Shown here: positions 50,024-59,495 of the stretch, piece by piece
How positions within the stretch are numbered: the stretch's first letter is position 1
Layout: every line of letters begins with the position of its first letter
Source: an uncultured Campylobacter sp.
Lineage (GTDB): Bacteria; Campylobacterota; Campylobacteria; Campylobacterales; Campylobacteraceae
DNA: 64,000 bases
NCBI RefSeq assembly: GCF_938039205.1
Contig: NZ_CALHVM010000049.1
Coordinates: 1 to 64,000 of the forward strand
Direction of reading: 5' to 3'
Position numbers and translations under genes: made by a program
The notes under the pieces: generated by a model
Seen by the model: only the letters and a program-made list of their open reading frames with translations
Databases searched by the model: none
What the model was told of the DNA's origin: nothing

Positions 50024-50995
50024 ATGAACGGAGCTATAAATTTCACTGCGACCTTCTCGCACGGCGTAGAGTGGGGCTGGCCAATAGCGGTTTATCTTTT
50101 GCTAGCGGGTATGAGCGGCGGCGCTTTGATAGTCGCGATTCTCGTTAAGCTTTACAAAAAGCAAACCGAAAGCACGCCACTGTTTAAGGCTGCGTCGCTG
50201 CTATCTTTCGTCACGATTTTACTCGGTATGGTCTGCCTGGTAGCTGACCTTGAGAGACCGCTACTTTTCTGGAAAATTTTGATTAATTACAACTTCACCT
50301 CGGTCATGTCCGTGGGCGTTGCGGCACTTTGCGTCTATATCCCGCTTAGCTTCGTTGCCTGCCTTTATGCGTTTGAAGATTGCCTAAGAGAGTTTTTGAC
50401 GCGCAATCTTAGCTTTTTAAAAGGTCTTTTCGAGCTTGCGATGAAAATCGTAAACGCGCTTCGTCCGCTGCTTCTTGCGCTTACGCTTCTTTTTGCGGTT
50501 GCTATCTGCGCCTATACCGGCTTTTTGATCTCGGTTTTAGTTAGATTTCCTATCCTTAATACTGCCGTTTTACCTGCGCTTTTCGTGGCGTCGGGCCTAT
50601 CTGCCGGTATCGCAGGCTCAAGCCTCATAGCCGCGCTTTTCTTTAAAGCCGACCCGCACGGCGGCGATCTAAAAACCTTGCACGCGGTCGAGTGGCCGGT
50701 TTTAGCGATGGAAATTTTACTAATCGGCATGATTTTCGTTTCGCTCATCACCGGAAGCGACGTGCAAAAAGCTGCCAGCATTGCCTTTAGCGAGGGCGGT
50801 TACGCTCAGCTATTTTGGCTCGGCGTCGTGGGCGTAGGATTTTGCGTACCGCTAGTTTTAAATTTCGCACTGGGCAAAAAGATCGCTCATACTGCGTTTG
50901 CATTCTACGTTAGCGCGCTTGCTAGCGTGGTCGGAGTATTACTTCTTAGAATGTTTATACTATACGCAGGGCAAACTTACGATATAATAATGTAA
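50024..50995 (+). CDS. mccD: MccD, NrfD-like quinol dehydrogenase
   Basis: This 323-residue inner-membrane protein has eight or nine predicted segments and the NrfD/PsrC course (WGWPIAVYLLLAGMSGGALIVAIL at the start, LVADLERPLLFWKILINYNFTSVMSVG). It oxidises menaquinol and passes electrons to MccC. It is the only quinone-linked subunit in the operon. Confidence 0.93.
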   Translation: MNGAINFTATFSHGVEWGWPIAVYLLLAGMSGGALIVAILVKLYKKQTESTPLFKAASLLSFVTILLGMVCLVADLERPLLFWKILINYNFTSVMSVGVAALCVYIPLSFVACLYAFEDCLREFLTRNLSFLKGLFELAMKIVNALRPLLLALTLLFAVAICAYTGFLISVLVRFPILNTAVLPALFVASGLSAGIAGSSLIAALFFKADPHGGDLKTLHAVEWPVLAMEILLIGMIFVSLITGSDVQKAASIAFSEGGYAQLFWLGVVGVGFCVPLVLNFALGKKIAHTAFAFYVSALASVVGVLLLRMFILYAGQTYDIIM

Positions 50996-51013
50996 AAACT
51001 TGGAGAGGCGATT

Positions 51014-53710
51014 TTGGGCGTAAATTTATTTAGATTTTTAACTTCTTACAAATTTGCGCTCTGCCTCCTCTTTGTCCTAGCCGCAGGCGCCGGCGTCGCA
51101 ACCTTCTTAGAGAGCATTTACGATACGCAAACGGCTAAAATTTTAGTCTATGAGGCGCGCTGGTACGAGTGCGTCATGAGCGCTGCGACGCTGAGCCTGC
51201 TCGGTATTATAATTAAAACCAAAATGTGGCGCCGATTCGGCTCCTTCGTACTTCACGTTGCATTTATAGTTATCTTTGTCGGTGCGGCTTTGACGCGGTA
51301 TCTGGGCGCTGAGGGCGTACTGCACGTAAGAGCGGGCGAGAGCGGAAACGAGATAGTGAGCGTAAAGCCGTATCTGCAGATCCGAACCAAAGACGCATTT
51401 TTCGAGTATCCGCTAAATTTAACCCAAATCGGCGATAATAATTTTAGCTTCACGCAAACCATAAACTCAAAAAATTTCACCGTTAAATTTGACTCCTATA
51501 AACCTGCGCCCAAAGGCGAGCGAGGCACTCTCGTAGTAAAAGCGGGCTTTGAAGGACAGCGCGAACAAACGGCCAAAATCCACGGCGGCGTAGGCTGGCT
51601 TGGCGAGCCTAGTATGCTAAATTTTGACGGCGAGGAGATAATGCTAACCTGGGGCTCAAAGCTAGTTAGCTTGCCCTTTTCGATAAAGCTTATTAAATTT
51701 GAGCTTGAGCGCTACCCCGGCTCGCAAAGCCCGTCCTCATACTCTAGCGACGTAGAGGCACTTTCAGACGCGGGCGAAGTTTTAACGAGATATAAAATTT
51801 ACATGAATCATCCGCTAAATTTGCAAGGCTTTAAGCTATTTCAGTCCTCCTACGACGCGGACGAGCAAGGCACGGTACTAGAGGTCAACCGCGATCCGGG
51901 CAAAATCCCGACCTACATCGGATATTTCTTGCTTTGCATCGGCGTCATCGGCAACTTTTTTACTAAAAACAGCCGATTTTTAAAGCTCATAAATTTTATT
52001 AAAAATAGCCGCTTTTCTCTCGTTGCGGCGTTTATCGCACTTAGTTTTTTAAATTTTAACGCAAACGCGGCCGAGCAAAACCAGAGCGAGATTTTAAAAA
52101 CTTTCGCCGCAAACACCACCGCTCACGCTAATGGCGAATTTGCAAAGCTTCTCGTGCAAGACTACGCGGGCAGGATAAAGCCGCTTAGCACCGAAGCGGG
52201 CGAAATCGTAAATAAAATCTCCGGCACGGACTCGCTTTACGGCCTAAGCGCCGAACAAATCGTACTTGGGATGAATCTAAATCCAGCGCTGTGGCAAGAT
52301 ATCAAAATCGTCAAAATAAAAAATGGCGAGATCAAAAAAATGCTAAATTTGAGCGGAGATTACGCGAGCTTTAGGGATGCGTTTGACGCAAACGGCGAGT
52401 ATAAACTAGCCGCGCAGGTCGAAGCCGCGAACGAAAAACCTCTATCAAAACGAGGTACGCTCGATAACGACCTCATCAAATTTGACGAGCGGCTAAACAT
52501 CGCGTATCTCACGTTTAAGGGCACGTTTTTTAAATTTATCCCGGTAGCAAACGACCCGCAACACACGTGGCTCTCGCCAAACGACGCCTTTGGCGACGAG
52601 CGAGTCGATACTAGCACAAAAAGTACGCTAAACGACTATATAACTGGCCTGCAAGAAGGTATCGCGGATAATAACTGGGGCAAGGCCGACTCCGCACTAG
52701 CCGCACTAAGAAACTATCAGCGAACGGCCTCGGCGGAAATTTTACCTAGCGTTAGCAGAGTCGATGCCGAGGTCTTTTACAACCGCGCTTCGGTGTTTAA
52801 AAAGCTGGTTTATTTCTACTGGATTTTGGGTTTTGCTGCGCTTTTACTAGGGCTTGCGTCCGTATTTTTATCAAGGAGAATTTTACCGCTTGAGCGAACC
52901 ATTTTAGCGGCATTCGTGCTAGGTTTTGCGGTGCATACGGCCGCCTTAGCTCTGCGCTGGTACGTCTCAGGACACGCACCTTGGAGCGATAGCTACGAAT
53001 CAATGATCTACATCGGCTGGTCCGGAGCGCTAGCGGGGATGATATTTTTTAGGCGTTCGTTGCTTGCGCTTGCGGCGGCCGCGCTGCTAGCTGGCATCGT
53101 GATGCTGGTGGCGCATATGAGCTTCGTAAATCCGCAGATAACAAATTTAGTCCCGGTGCTAAAGTCATATTGGCTCAGTATCCACGTATCGGTTATCACT
53201 GCTAGCTATGGATTTTTAGGCCTTGGTTGCGTGCTGGGTCTTATCGCGCTAGGGCTTATGGCGTTTAAAAACAAAGCAAACGAGGCGAGGCTAAACGAGC
53301 AGATCAGATATATCGCAGCGATAAATGAAGCTAGTCTAATCATAGGTCTTTGCTTGCTAACGCTTGGAAATTTCTTCGGCGGAATCTGGGCAAACGAGAG
53401 CTGGGGGCGCTACTGGGGCTGGGATAGCAAGGAGACGTGGTCGTACGTATCGATCCTAGTTTACGCGATCGCGCTACATCTGCGCTTTATACCAAAGCTA
53501 AATTCACTCTACGTATTTTTGATCGCATCGGTGTTTTCTTACGCTTCGATCGCGATGACTTATTTTGGCGTAAATTTTTACCTAACGGGCATGCACTCTT
53601 ACGCTAGCGGAGATTTGCCGCCGGTGCATATTAGCGTCTATATCGCGCTTGGTTGCATACTTTTGATAACCGCGCTAGCCTTTAGAGGACGTGACGTAAA
53701 AACGATTTAA
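51014..53710 (+). CDS. ccsA1: CcsA/ResB-fused cytochrome c haem lyase, probably dedicated to MccA
   Basis: This 898-residue fusion has an N-terminal ResB part (residues about 1-330, with FVLHVAFIVIFVGAALTRYLG and LQGFKLFQSSYDADEQGTVLEVNRDPGK) and a C-terminal CcsA part. The haem-handling tryptophan-rich motif WGRYWGWDSKETW begins at residue 797. Its place in the mcc operon matches the lyase that in Wolinella attaches haem to the CX15CH site. The start is TTG. General cytochrome c lyases are presumably elsewhere in the genome. Confidence 0.92.
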   Translation: MGVNLFRFLTSYKFALCLLFVLAAGAGVATFLESIYDTQTAKILVYEARWYECVMSAATLSLLGIIIKTKMWRRFGSFVLHVAFIVIFVGAALTRYLGAEGVLHVRAGESGNEIVSVKPYLQIRTKDAFFEYPLNLTQIGDNNFSFTQTINSKNFTVKFDSYKPAPKGERGTLVVKAGFEGQREQTAKIHGGVGWLGEPSMLNFDGEEIMLTWGSKLVSLPFSIKLIKFELERYPGSQSPSSYSSDVEALSDAGEVLTRYKIYMNHPLNLQGFKLFQSSYDADEQGTVLEVNRDPGKIPTYIGYFLLCIGVIGNFFTKNSRFLKLINFIKNSRFSLVAAFIALSFLNFNANAAEQNQSEILKTFAANTTAHANGEFAKLLVQDYAGRIKPLSTEAGEIVNKISGTDSLYGLSAEQIVLGMNLNPALWQDIKIVKIKNGEIKKMLNLSGDYASFRDAFDANGEYKLAAQVEAANEKPLSKRGTLDNDLIKFDERLNIAYLTFKGTFFKFIPVANDPQHTWLSPNDAFGDERVDTSTKSTLNDYITGLQEGIADNNWGKADSALAALRNYQRTASAEILPSVSRVDAEVFYNRASVFKKLVYFYWILGFAALLLGLASVFLSRRILPLERTILAAFVLGFAVHTAALALRWYVSGHAPWSDSYESMIYIGWSGALAGMIFFRRSLLALAAAALLAGIVMLVAHMSFVNPQITNLVPVLKSYWLSIHVSVITASYGFLGLGCVLGLIALGLMAFKNKANEARLNEQIRYIAAINEASLIIGLCLLTLGNFFGGIWANESWGRYWGWDSKETWSYVSILVYAIALHLRFIPKLNSLYVFLIASVFSYASIAMTYFGVNFYLTGMHSYASGDLPPVHISVYIALGCILLITALAFRGRDVKTI

Positions 53711-53721
53711 AAGGAGAAAAA

Positions 53722-54567
53722 ATGTATAAAAAACTACTAGCGGCGGCGATTTTATGCGCTAGCGCAAACGCAGGCTTTATCCAGGAGGGCATGCAGGCCC
53801 AGCAAAGCGGCGACCATAAAAAGCTGATAGAAATCTACGAAAAAGCCTGCCACGAGGAAAACAAGGCATCGGGCTGCTACAACCTTGCAGTGGTGTATTT
53901 TGAAGGCACGGGTGGCGTGGAGAAAAATTACGAAAAGGCGATAAATTTATACCAAAAAGCTTGCAACGCCAAATTTGCGCTTGCTTGCAATAACCTAGGC
54001 TACATCTACGAAAGCGGCAACGGCGCGACTCAGGACTTCGCTAAAGCCGCTGCGTACTACGAAAAAGCCTGCCAAGACGACGAAGGCTGCACCGCACTAG
54101 GACTACTTTATGCAAACGGCGCGGGCGTCAAAACCGATATCAAAAAAGCCATCTCGCTCTACACCAAAGCCTGCAACTACGGCGATATGATGGGCTGCAA
54201 TAACCTAGGCTACCTACACCTTGAGGGCATGGGCGTAGAAAAAGACTACGCTAAAGCAAAAGCCTTTTACGAAAAGGCCTGCGCTGGCGGCGTGGGTATC
54301 GGCTGCGACAACCTCGGCTTTTTATATGCATTCGGCCAAGGCACGGAGCAAGACTACGCCAAAGCTAAAGAATTTTACGAAAAATCCTGCAACCTAAACT
54401 ACGACAAAGGCTGCAACAACCTAGCCATAATGTACGCCGAGGGCAAAGGCGTCGCGGCCGATATCGCCAAGGCTAAAGAGCTCTTTGACAAAAGCTGTGC
54501 AAAAGGCCTAAAAGTAGCGTGCGAGAATGCAGAGTTTTTAAAACCGGAAACAAATAAAACTAAATAA
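53722..54567 (+). CDS. Secreted Sel1-repeat protein of the mcc operon
   Basis: This 281-residue protein has a signal peptide (ending ASANAGF) and about seven Sel1 repeats of roughly 36 residues, each ending with a Cys-containing helix (CYNLAVVYFEGTGGVEKNYE and similar). Paired Cys in successive repeats suggest stacked disulfide bonds in the periplasm. Sel1 proteins usually serve as protein-binding scaffolds, so it may aid assembly of MccA or its copper site. AAAAGGAGAAAAA precedes the ATG. Confidence 0.85.
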   Translation: MYKKLLAAAILCASANAGFIQEGMQAQQSGDHKKLIEIYEKACHEENKASGCYNLAVVYFEGTGGVEKNYEKAINLYQKACNAKFALACNNLGYIYESGNGATQDFAKAAAYYEKACQDDEGCTALGLLYANGAGVKTDIKKAISLYTKACNYGDMMGCNNLGYLHLEGMGVEKDYAKAKAFYEKACAGGVGIGCDNLGFLYAFGQGTEQDYAKAKEFYEKSCNLNYDKGCNNLAIMYAEGKGVAADIAKAKELFDKSCAKGLKVACENAEFLKPETNKTK

Positions 54568-54581
54568 TTTAAGGAGATAAT

Positions 54582-55718
54582 ATGATTTTACGTTCTATTT
54601 TGGGTTCGGCGCTACTAGCGGCGCTACTTTTCGGTGCCGAAGCAAACGAGCAAGCCGGCAAGATGAAGCCGATGTTTCAAAGCGTGGATCCAAGCAAAGC
54701 TACACTAGTAGGAAGCGGCGAGGATAAAGAGTACTGCGCCGTTTGCGGGATGAATTTGGTTAAATTTTACAAAACTAACCACGTTTATAACGGCAAGCAA
54801 GTAGCATCGCTGCACTGCCTATACGAGCTCACGGAAGGAAAAATCCCAAGCGACGCGCAGGTCGTCGATACGAAAAATCTAAAATTGATCGATGCAAATA
54901 AAGCCTTTTACGTCGTCGGCAGCAAGATCGGCGGCACGATGACTAGAAATAGCAAATACGCCTTTTCAACCGAGACCGACGCGAAAGAGTTCCAGGCTGA
55001 AAACGGCGGCGAGATAATGGACTTTGCCAAAGCATACGAGATCGCTGGACAGGACTTTGAAGGCGATAACAAGATGATCAAAGCTAAACGCGAAGGCGGC
55101 GTTTATGCGCACGGTAAGGAATTTTACGAAGCAAACTGCGAGAAAGTCGACCCAAAAAGCTTTAAAGCCATCTCAGAGCTAAAAGCTCACCTCAAAAAAA
55201 CATGCGACGCAAAGGGCGCAAGCAAAGCTCCAGAATACGACAAACACCTACAAGCCGCCGCTTTGTATCTATGGGACGCTCCGGCAAATTTAGGCGCGAG
55301 CGATCAAGCCTCAAAATCTAAACAAAAAGCGCAAAAAGCCGAGAGAATCGTCGTGCCAAAAGGCGCGCGCTGCCCTGTTTGCGGTATGCTAATCGGCAAA
55401 AACCCACAGTGGGCGACGATGATGAAAACAAGCAAAGAGGAGCTTTATTTTGACGGCGTCAAGGATATGATGAAGTATTATTTCGAAAAAGGCAAAAAGG
55501 ACGATCAAATTTACGTTAGCGACTACTACAAGCTAAACAAAATCGACGCTAGAACCGCCTACTACGTAACCGGCTCAAACGTACTCGGACCTATGGGCAA
55601 CGAGCTGATACCGTTTGCCAGCGAAGAGGACGCTAAGACCTTTGCCAAAGATCACGGCGGCAAACAGATCGTCAAATTTGACGAGATCACGACTCTTTTA
55701 GTAGAGAGGTTGATGTGA
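54582..55718 (+). CDS. mccL: Double NosL-type copper protein (MccL-like)
   Basis: This 378-residue exported protein has two NosL domains. The first has Cys52 and Cys55 (CAVCGMNL) and continues with ASLHCLYEL; the second has Cys264 and Cys267 (CPVCGMLIG) and ends in KFDEITTLLVERL. NosL proteins bind Cu(I) and deliver it to nitrous oxide reductase; in the mcc operon the equivalent would be the Cu(I) site of MccA. Both copies keep the CxxCGM motif. It overlaps the following small gene by four bases. Confidence 0.87.
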   Translation: MILRSILGSALLAALLFGAEANEQAGKMKPMFQSVDPSKATLVGSGEDKEYCAVCGMNLVKFYKTNHVYNGKQVASLHCLYELTEGKIPSDAQVVDTKNLKLIDANKAFYVVGSKIGGTMTRNSKYAFSTETDAKEFQAENGGEIMDFAKAYEIAGQDFEGDNKMIKAKREGGVYAHGKEFYEANCEKVDPKSFKAISELKAHLKKTCDAKGASKAPEYDKHLQAAALYLWDAPANLGASDQASKSKQKAQKAERIVVPKGARCPVCGMLIGKNPQWATMMKTSKEELYFDGVKDMMKYYFEKGKKDDQIYVSDYYKLNKIDARTAYYVTGSNVLGPMGNELIPFASEEDAKTFAKDHGGKQIVKFDEITTLLVERLM

Positions 55719-55903
55719 GACTCATCTGCGTTTTAGCGGGCTTTTTTGCGATCCTTTACGTTTGTATCGGGGCGCATTATCTGGGCTTTGATAGAGCCGG
55801 CAAGGAAGCTCAGCTAAATTTGATCCAAAAATCCGTCAAAGACGCGCAAATTTCGACGAATTTTATTTCAAAAGAGTACGGGAAGTTTATCTATGCCGAG
55901 TAA
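55715..55903 (+). CDS. Small single-pass membrane protein
   Basis: This 62-residue protein has an N-terminal membrane anchor (LICVLAGFFAILYVCIGAHYLGF) and a short periplasmic tail. It overlaps the NosL gene before it (GTGA-type start) and the permease after it by 11 bases, so it is clearly part of the operon. It may be an accessory of the exporter. No family is recognised. Confidence 0.65.
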   Translation: MRLICVLAGFFAILYVCIGAHYLGFDRAGKEAQLNLIQKSVKDAQISTNFISKEYGKFIYAE

Positions 55904-57002
55904 AAATTTTATCGATTACGCCGTTACGCTGCTCTATAAAGACCGCGCCGATCACGCTTTTAGCTTTTTTATATTCGCTTTTATCGTGTTTATCTTAAGT
56001 GCGGTTCTTTTTGTTTCAAGCTCCATCCAAAGCGACCTTACAAATTTGACCCGCTCAAAACCGGAAGTTACGGTCGATGCTCTACGCGCAGGCAAACGCG
56101 ACCTAATGCACGACGGCTACATCTACGACGTCTCAAAGATCCCCGGCGTTGCTAGCGTCGAGGGCGCGGTCGAGGGAGAGTATTATTTCGCGCAAAAAAG
56201 AGTCTGGTTTCACATCGTCGGCGATGAAAATTTAGACGAAAACGAGATGATCGTGGGCGAAGGCGTGAAAAAAGAGATGGCGGAGCTTTATTACGAGGAT
56301 GTTTTTAACTTTTTAACCGAAGAAAAGATGATCCCGATAAAGATCAACAAAACCGCGCCGCATGAAACGGGCATCGTCTCAAACGACGTCATCTATATGA
56401 ATCCAGCCACCGCTCGCGAGGTGCTAAGCCTAAAAGAGGGCGAATACACGAGACTCTACGTTGAAGTACCAAACGTCAACGAGATCAGCGAAGTAGCGCT
56501 AAAGATCCAAAACGTCTATCCAAACACCGAGGTTACGAGTATCGAGGACGGAGTAGCCAAAATAAGGCACCTTTACTACTACAAAGGCGGCATTTTCATG
56601 GTGCTTTACGTCGTGGCGATGGTTTCGTTTTTTATCCTGCTGAAAAATCAAATTTCGCTCGCTTACGGCGAGAAGAAAAAGGAGATCGCGATATTGCGCA
56701 GTATCGGCTTTAGCGTGAGAAACATCATCGCACTTAAATTTATCCAAAACATAGTAGTTTCTTTTAGTGCCTATTTGCTAGGCGTTGCGGGAGCCTATAT
56801 CTACGTGTTTTTATTCGGCGCGCCGTTTTTACGCGATATATTTTTAGGCAGCGAGGTGGCGAATTTTACTGATTTCACGCCAATCATCGACTTTAATATG
56901 CTATTTTTGATCTTCGTTTTTAGCGTGATTCCGTTTTTGGCATTCGTCATCATCCCGTCGTGGCGTATCGCCGTTAGCGACATGAGCGAGGCGGTAAAAT
57001 GA
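55893..57002 (+). CDS. ABC transporter permease (FtsX/MacB type)
   Basis: This 369-residue permease has one N-terminal membrane segment (FSFFIFAFIVFILSAVLFVSS), a periplasmic domain (about 45-225), and three C-terminal segments with the FtsX-like KKKEIAILRSIGFSVRNIIALKFIQN coupling region. MacB-type permeases move lipoproteins or peptides or act mechanically, and do not import copper directly. With the next gene it forms a complete half-transporter pair in the mcc operon. Confidence 0.85.
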   Translation: MPSKNFIDYAVTLLYKDRADHAFSFFIFAFIVFILSAVLFVSSSIQSDLTNLTRSKPEVTVDALRAGKRDLMHDGYIYDVSKIPGVASVEGAVEGEYYFAQKRVWFHIVGDENLDENEMIVGEGVKKEMAELYYEDVFNFLTEEKMIPIKINKTAPHETGIVSNDVIYMNPATAREVLSLKEGEYTRLYVEVPNVNEISEVALKIQNVYPNTEVTSIEDGVAKIRHLYYYKGGIFMVLYVVAMVSFFILLKNQISLAYGEKKKEIAILRSIGFSVRNIIALKFIQNIVVSFSAYLLGVAGAYIYVFLFGAPFLRDIFLGSEVANFTDFTPIIDFNMLFLIFVFSVIPFLAFVIIPSWRIAVSDMSEAVK

Positions 57003-57673
57003 ACGCGATAGAAGTAAAAAATCTCTGTAAAATTTACAATCAAAATAAACCAAATGAATTTCACGCGCTGAAAAATATAAATTTGACCGTAAAAAGCGGC
57101 GACCTAGTCATCCTAAAAGGCGTGAGCGGTAGCGGCAAAAGCACGCTGCTAGGCATTCTAGGCGCGCTTAGCAAACCAAGCAGCGGCGAAGCGCTGATTA
57201 ACGGTCGCAACGTCTCAAAGCTGCCCGATATCATGAGTTCAAATTTTAGACACAGCGAGGTCGGGTTTATATTTCAGTCCTTTAACCTGATCGAGGGCCT
57301 TAGCGTCTATCAAAACGTACTGGCGCCGCTAAGCCTAACAAGTCTTAAAAAAGCCGAGCTAAATTCGCAAATCGATCGCGCGCTAAATCTCGCCAACATC
57401 GCGCACAAAAAAGATCAAATAATCTCAAAGCTAAGCGGCGGCGAGAAGCAAAGATGCGCGATAGCAAGGGCTCTAGCGATGGATCCTAGCGTCATACTAG
57501 CCGACGAGCCGACGGCAAATTTGGACAAGCAAAACTCGCTTATTTTTATCGAAATGCTAAAAAAATTTAAAGAGCTAAAAAAGACCGTCGTCGTCGCCAC
57601 GCACGATATTTTATTTGACGATCTGGACTTCGTGGACGGCTACGTGAGGATGCAGGACGGAGAGATGCTGTGA
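56999..57673 (+). CDS. ABC transporter ATP-binding protein (MacB/LolD type)
   Basis: This 224-residue ATPase has Walker A GVSGSGKSTLLGILG, Q-loop FQSFNLIEGLSV, signature LSGGEKQRCAIARALA, Walker B VILADEPTANLD and the H-loop VATHD. It overlaps the permease gene by four bases and the next membrane protein by four, so all are translationally coupled. Confidence 0.93.
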   Translation: MNAIEVKNLCKIYNQNKPNEFHALKNINLTVKSGDLVILKGVSGSGKSTLLGILGALSKPSSGEALINGRNVSKLPDIMSSNFRHSEVGFIFQSFNLIEGLSVYQNVLAPLSLTSLKKAELNSQIDRALNLANIAHKKDQIISKLSGGEKQRCAIARALAMDPSVILADEPTANLDKQNSLIFIEMLKKFKELKKTVVVATHDILFDDLDFVDGYVRMQDGEML

Positions 57674-58623
57674 GCGTATTTTTATCGGACGTTGTTATCG
57701 CGTTTTTGCTAATCGAGCTCATCATCATCGTGCTGATGGGTATTTCGCAGTATTTCGTCGTGCGTATCATGCGGCTATGGGACTTTAACTCGACGTCAAA
57801 TTTACAGTACGACCTAGAAAAACGCAACTACCTCGTAAATACGATTTTGTTTTTTGCCGTAGTTTGCAAGATCGTTTTGTTCGTATTTTTCGCGCTATCT
57901 CTAAACGAGCTAGCAGACGTGGTGCCCGGCGCCATGTGCTCGGCTGGCGTCATCGGATCAAATCAATTTGGCGGCATTTTGCTGCTGCTAAAACTGCTGC
58001 TCATCTTTGGCTTTGGGCTGTGGCTCATCATAAATTCGCTTGATTTAAAGGCGACAAATTTCCCGTATTTAAAGCGAAAATACATCATTTTCACGATACT
58101 TTTTATCACCGTTTTGATCGAATTTGCCACCGAGATTCTATTTTTTAGCAACGTGCCTTTAAAAGTGCCCGTCTTTTGCTGCTCGGTCGTGTTTCAGGCG
58201 CCAAAGCTACCGTTTGGCTACACGAAGTTAAATTTGGTCATATTTTACTACGCCATTTTTGCGGTCATTTTGACGCTAAATTTACTCAAACAGACGATGG
58301 CGAGCTTTGTTTGCAACTTGCTGTTTTTGTTTATCGCATACTACGCGATTACTTATTTTTTCGGGCTTTACGTCTACGAACAGCCAAATCACAAATGCCC
58401 GTACTGCATGCTAAAGGGTGAGTATTTTTACGTCGGTTACCTCATCTGGGGCTCGCTGTTTTTGGGCATTTTCTACGGTATCGCGGCGTTTTTGGTGGAG
58501 CTAATCGTGAAAAAACCTTACGAGCATTTGCTCAAAATTTCATCTTTTTGGCTGATCGTAAATGCTCTTGTTTGTAGCTTTTTCGTCGCTAAATACTACC
58601 TTTTGCGAGGAGTTTTATTATGA
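57670..58623 (+). CDS. Polytopic membrane protein with CxxC motif
   Basis: This 317-residue inner-membrane protein has eight or nine predicted segments. Cys are placed in loops: GAMCSAGV (about residue 83), VFCCSVV and HKCPYCMLKGEYF (CxxC, about residues 240-243). The CPYC motif resembles thiol-redox or metal sites of DsbB/VKOR-like proteins, but I cannot assign a family. Its position after the ABC pair suggests a role in cysteine reduction or copper supply for MccA. Confidence 0.7.
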   Translation: MSVFLSDVVIAFLLIELIIIVLMGISQYFVVRIMRLWDFNSTSNLQYDLEKRNYLVNTILFFAVVCKIVLFVFFALSLNELADVVPGAMCSAGVIGSNQFGGILLLLKLLLIFGFGLWLIINSLDLKATNFPYLKRKYIIFTILFITVLIEFATEILFFSNVPLKVPVFCCSVVFQAPKLPFGYTKLNLVIFYYAIFAVILTLNLLKQTMASFVCNLLFLFIAYYAITYFFGLYVYEQPNHKCPYCMLKGEYFYVGYLIWGSLFLGIFYGIAAFLVELIVKKPYEHLLKISSFWLIVNALVCSFFVAKYYLLRGVLL

Positions 58624-59129
58624 TAAAGCAAATTTTCGCCACCGTGCTACTCATCGGCGTGGTGGCGCTACTTGCGTTTTCGGTGGATACTAGCGAGGGC
58701 AAGATCGTCGTTCGCCACGACAACACAGAAAAAAAACCGCTAGACATCGAGCTTGGCAAATACCTCTGCTTTGAGAGCAAGGTTCTTATCAGCGACCTAA
58801 ACAACACGGCTCAGGCGGTAATGCCAAACGGCGATACGTACTTTTTCTACGACATCTCAAACTCGTTTACGTGGCTAATGCGACAAAAGAACAAAGACGA
58901 CGTCGTGCTGTGGGTCTATTCTCAGGACACCAGCCGCTATATCCTGGCTAAAAACGCCTGGTATTCGCGCGTGGACATCACTCCGATGGGATACGGCATC
59001 GGTGCGTACGAGTATCATGTTTACGGCATAAACGACAACTATTTCGAGGACGTCATGCTCTACGCCGCACGCGGAGAAACGCTGATAAATCCGCTGATTT
59101 TTATACTGCTTTCGGAGAATAAAATTTAG
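58620..59129 (+). CDS. Periplasmic protein with N-terminal anchor, last of the mcc operon
   Basis: This 169-residue protein has an uncleaved signal or anchor (QIFATVLLIGVVALLAFSVDTS) and a mixed domain containing CFESKVLISDLNNTAQAVMPNGDTYFFYDISN and WYSRVDITPMGYGIGAYEY. The segment around MPNGDTYFFYDI followed by YGIGAYEYH is reminiscent of NosL-type domains but lacks the CxxCGM motif. It overlaps the preceding gene by four bases and closes the operon. Confidence 0.65.
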   Translation: MIKQIFATVLLIGVVALLAFSVDTSEGKIVVRHDNTEKKPLDIELGKYLCFESKVLISDLNNTAQAVMPNGDTYFFYDISNSFTWLMRQKNKDDVVLWVYSQDTSRYILAKNAWYSRVDITPMGYGIGAYEYHVYGINDNYFEDVMLYAARGETLINPLIFILLSENKI

Positions 59130-59495
59130 CTTTTAAAGCCTGTTTGTTTTTATTCTCCTAAATTATCTCTACAAAGTAAGATAGTTAAATTTGACGGATT
59201 TAATTTTAAATTTGCCTATATTTTACGGCTAAAATTTAGTAAAAAACTTAATAAGTCTCCTCATAGTTTGCAAATTTGACGTCCAAACAGGCGTTTAAAC
59301 GTTAGTAAATTTACTGCTAGAGGAGATGACTTATTAACGGTAAATGTTGAAATTTCATCTTTGTCGGTTAAATTTGCACGTATTCCAAAAATTTGATCAA
59401 TTTTTCCGCCAGTTTACCAGTTTGATGAACTATTAGCTAACGTTAATTTTTAACTATGAATTTTACATAACTGACGGATAAAGTTTTACAAAAGG
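59130..59495. other. Intergenic region after the mcc operon
   Basis: No gene. It separates convergent operons and contains an inverted repeat (59248-59262 with 59320-59337) that may contribute to transcription ending, plus several AAATTTG words and AACGTTA repeats. Confidence 0.45.
59248..59337. repeat. Inverted repeat with a 57-base centre
   Basis: TTAATAAGTCTCCTC (59248-59262) and GAGGAGATGACTTATTAA (59320-59337) are reverse complements apart from a 3-base insertion. The centre contains a GTTTAAAC palindrome. It could form a long cruciform or be the relic of a tiny mobile element. Confidence 0.5.
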
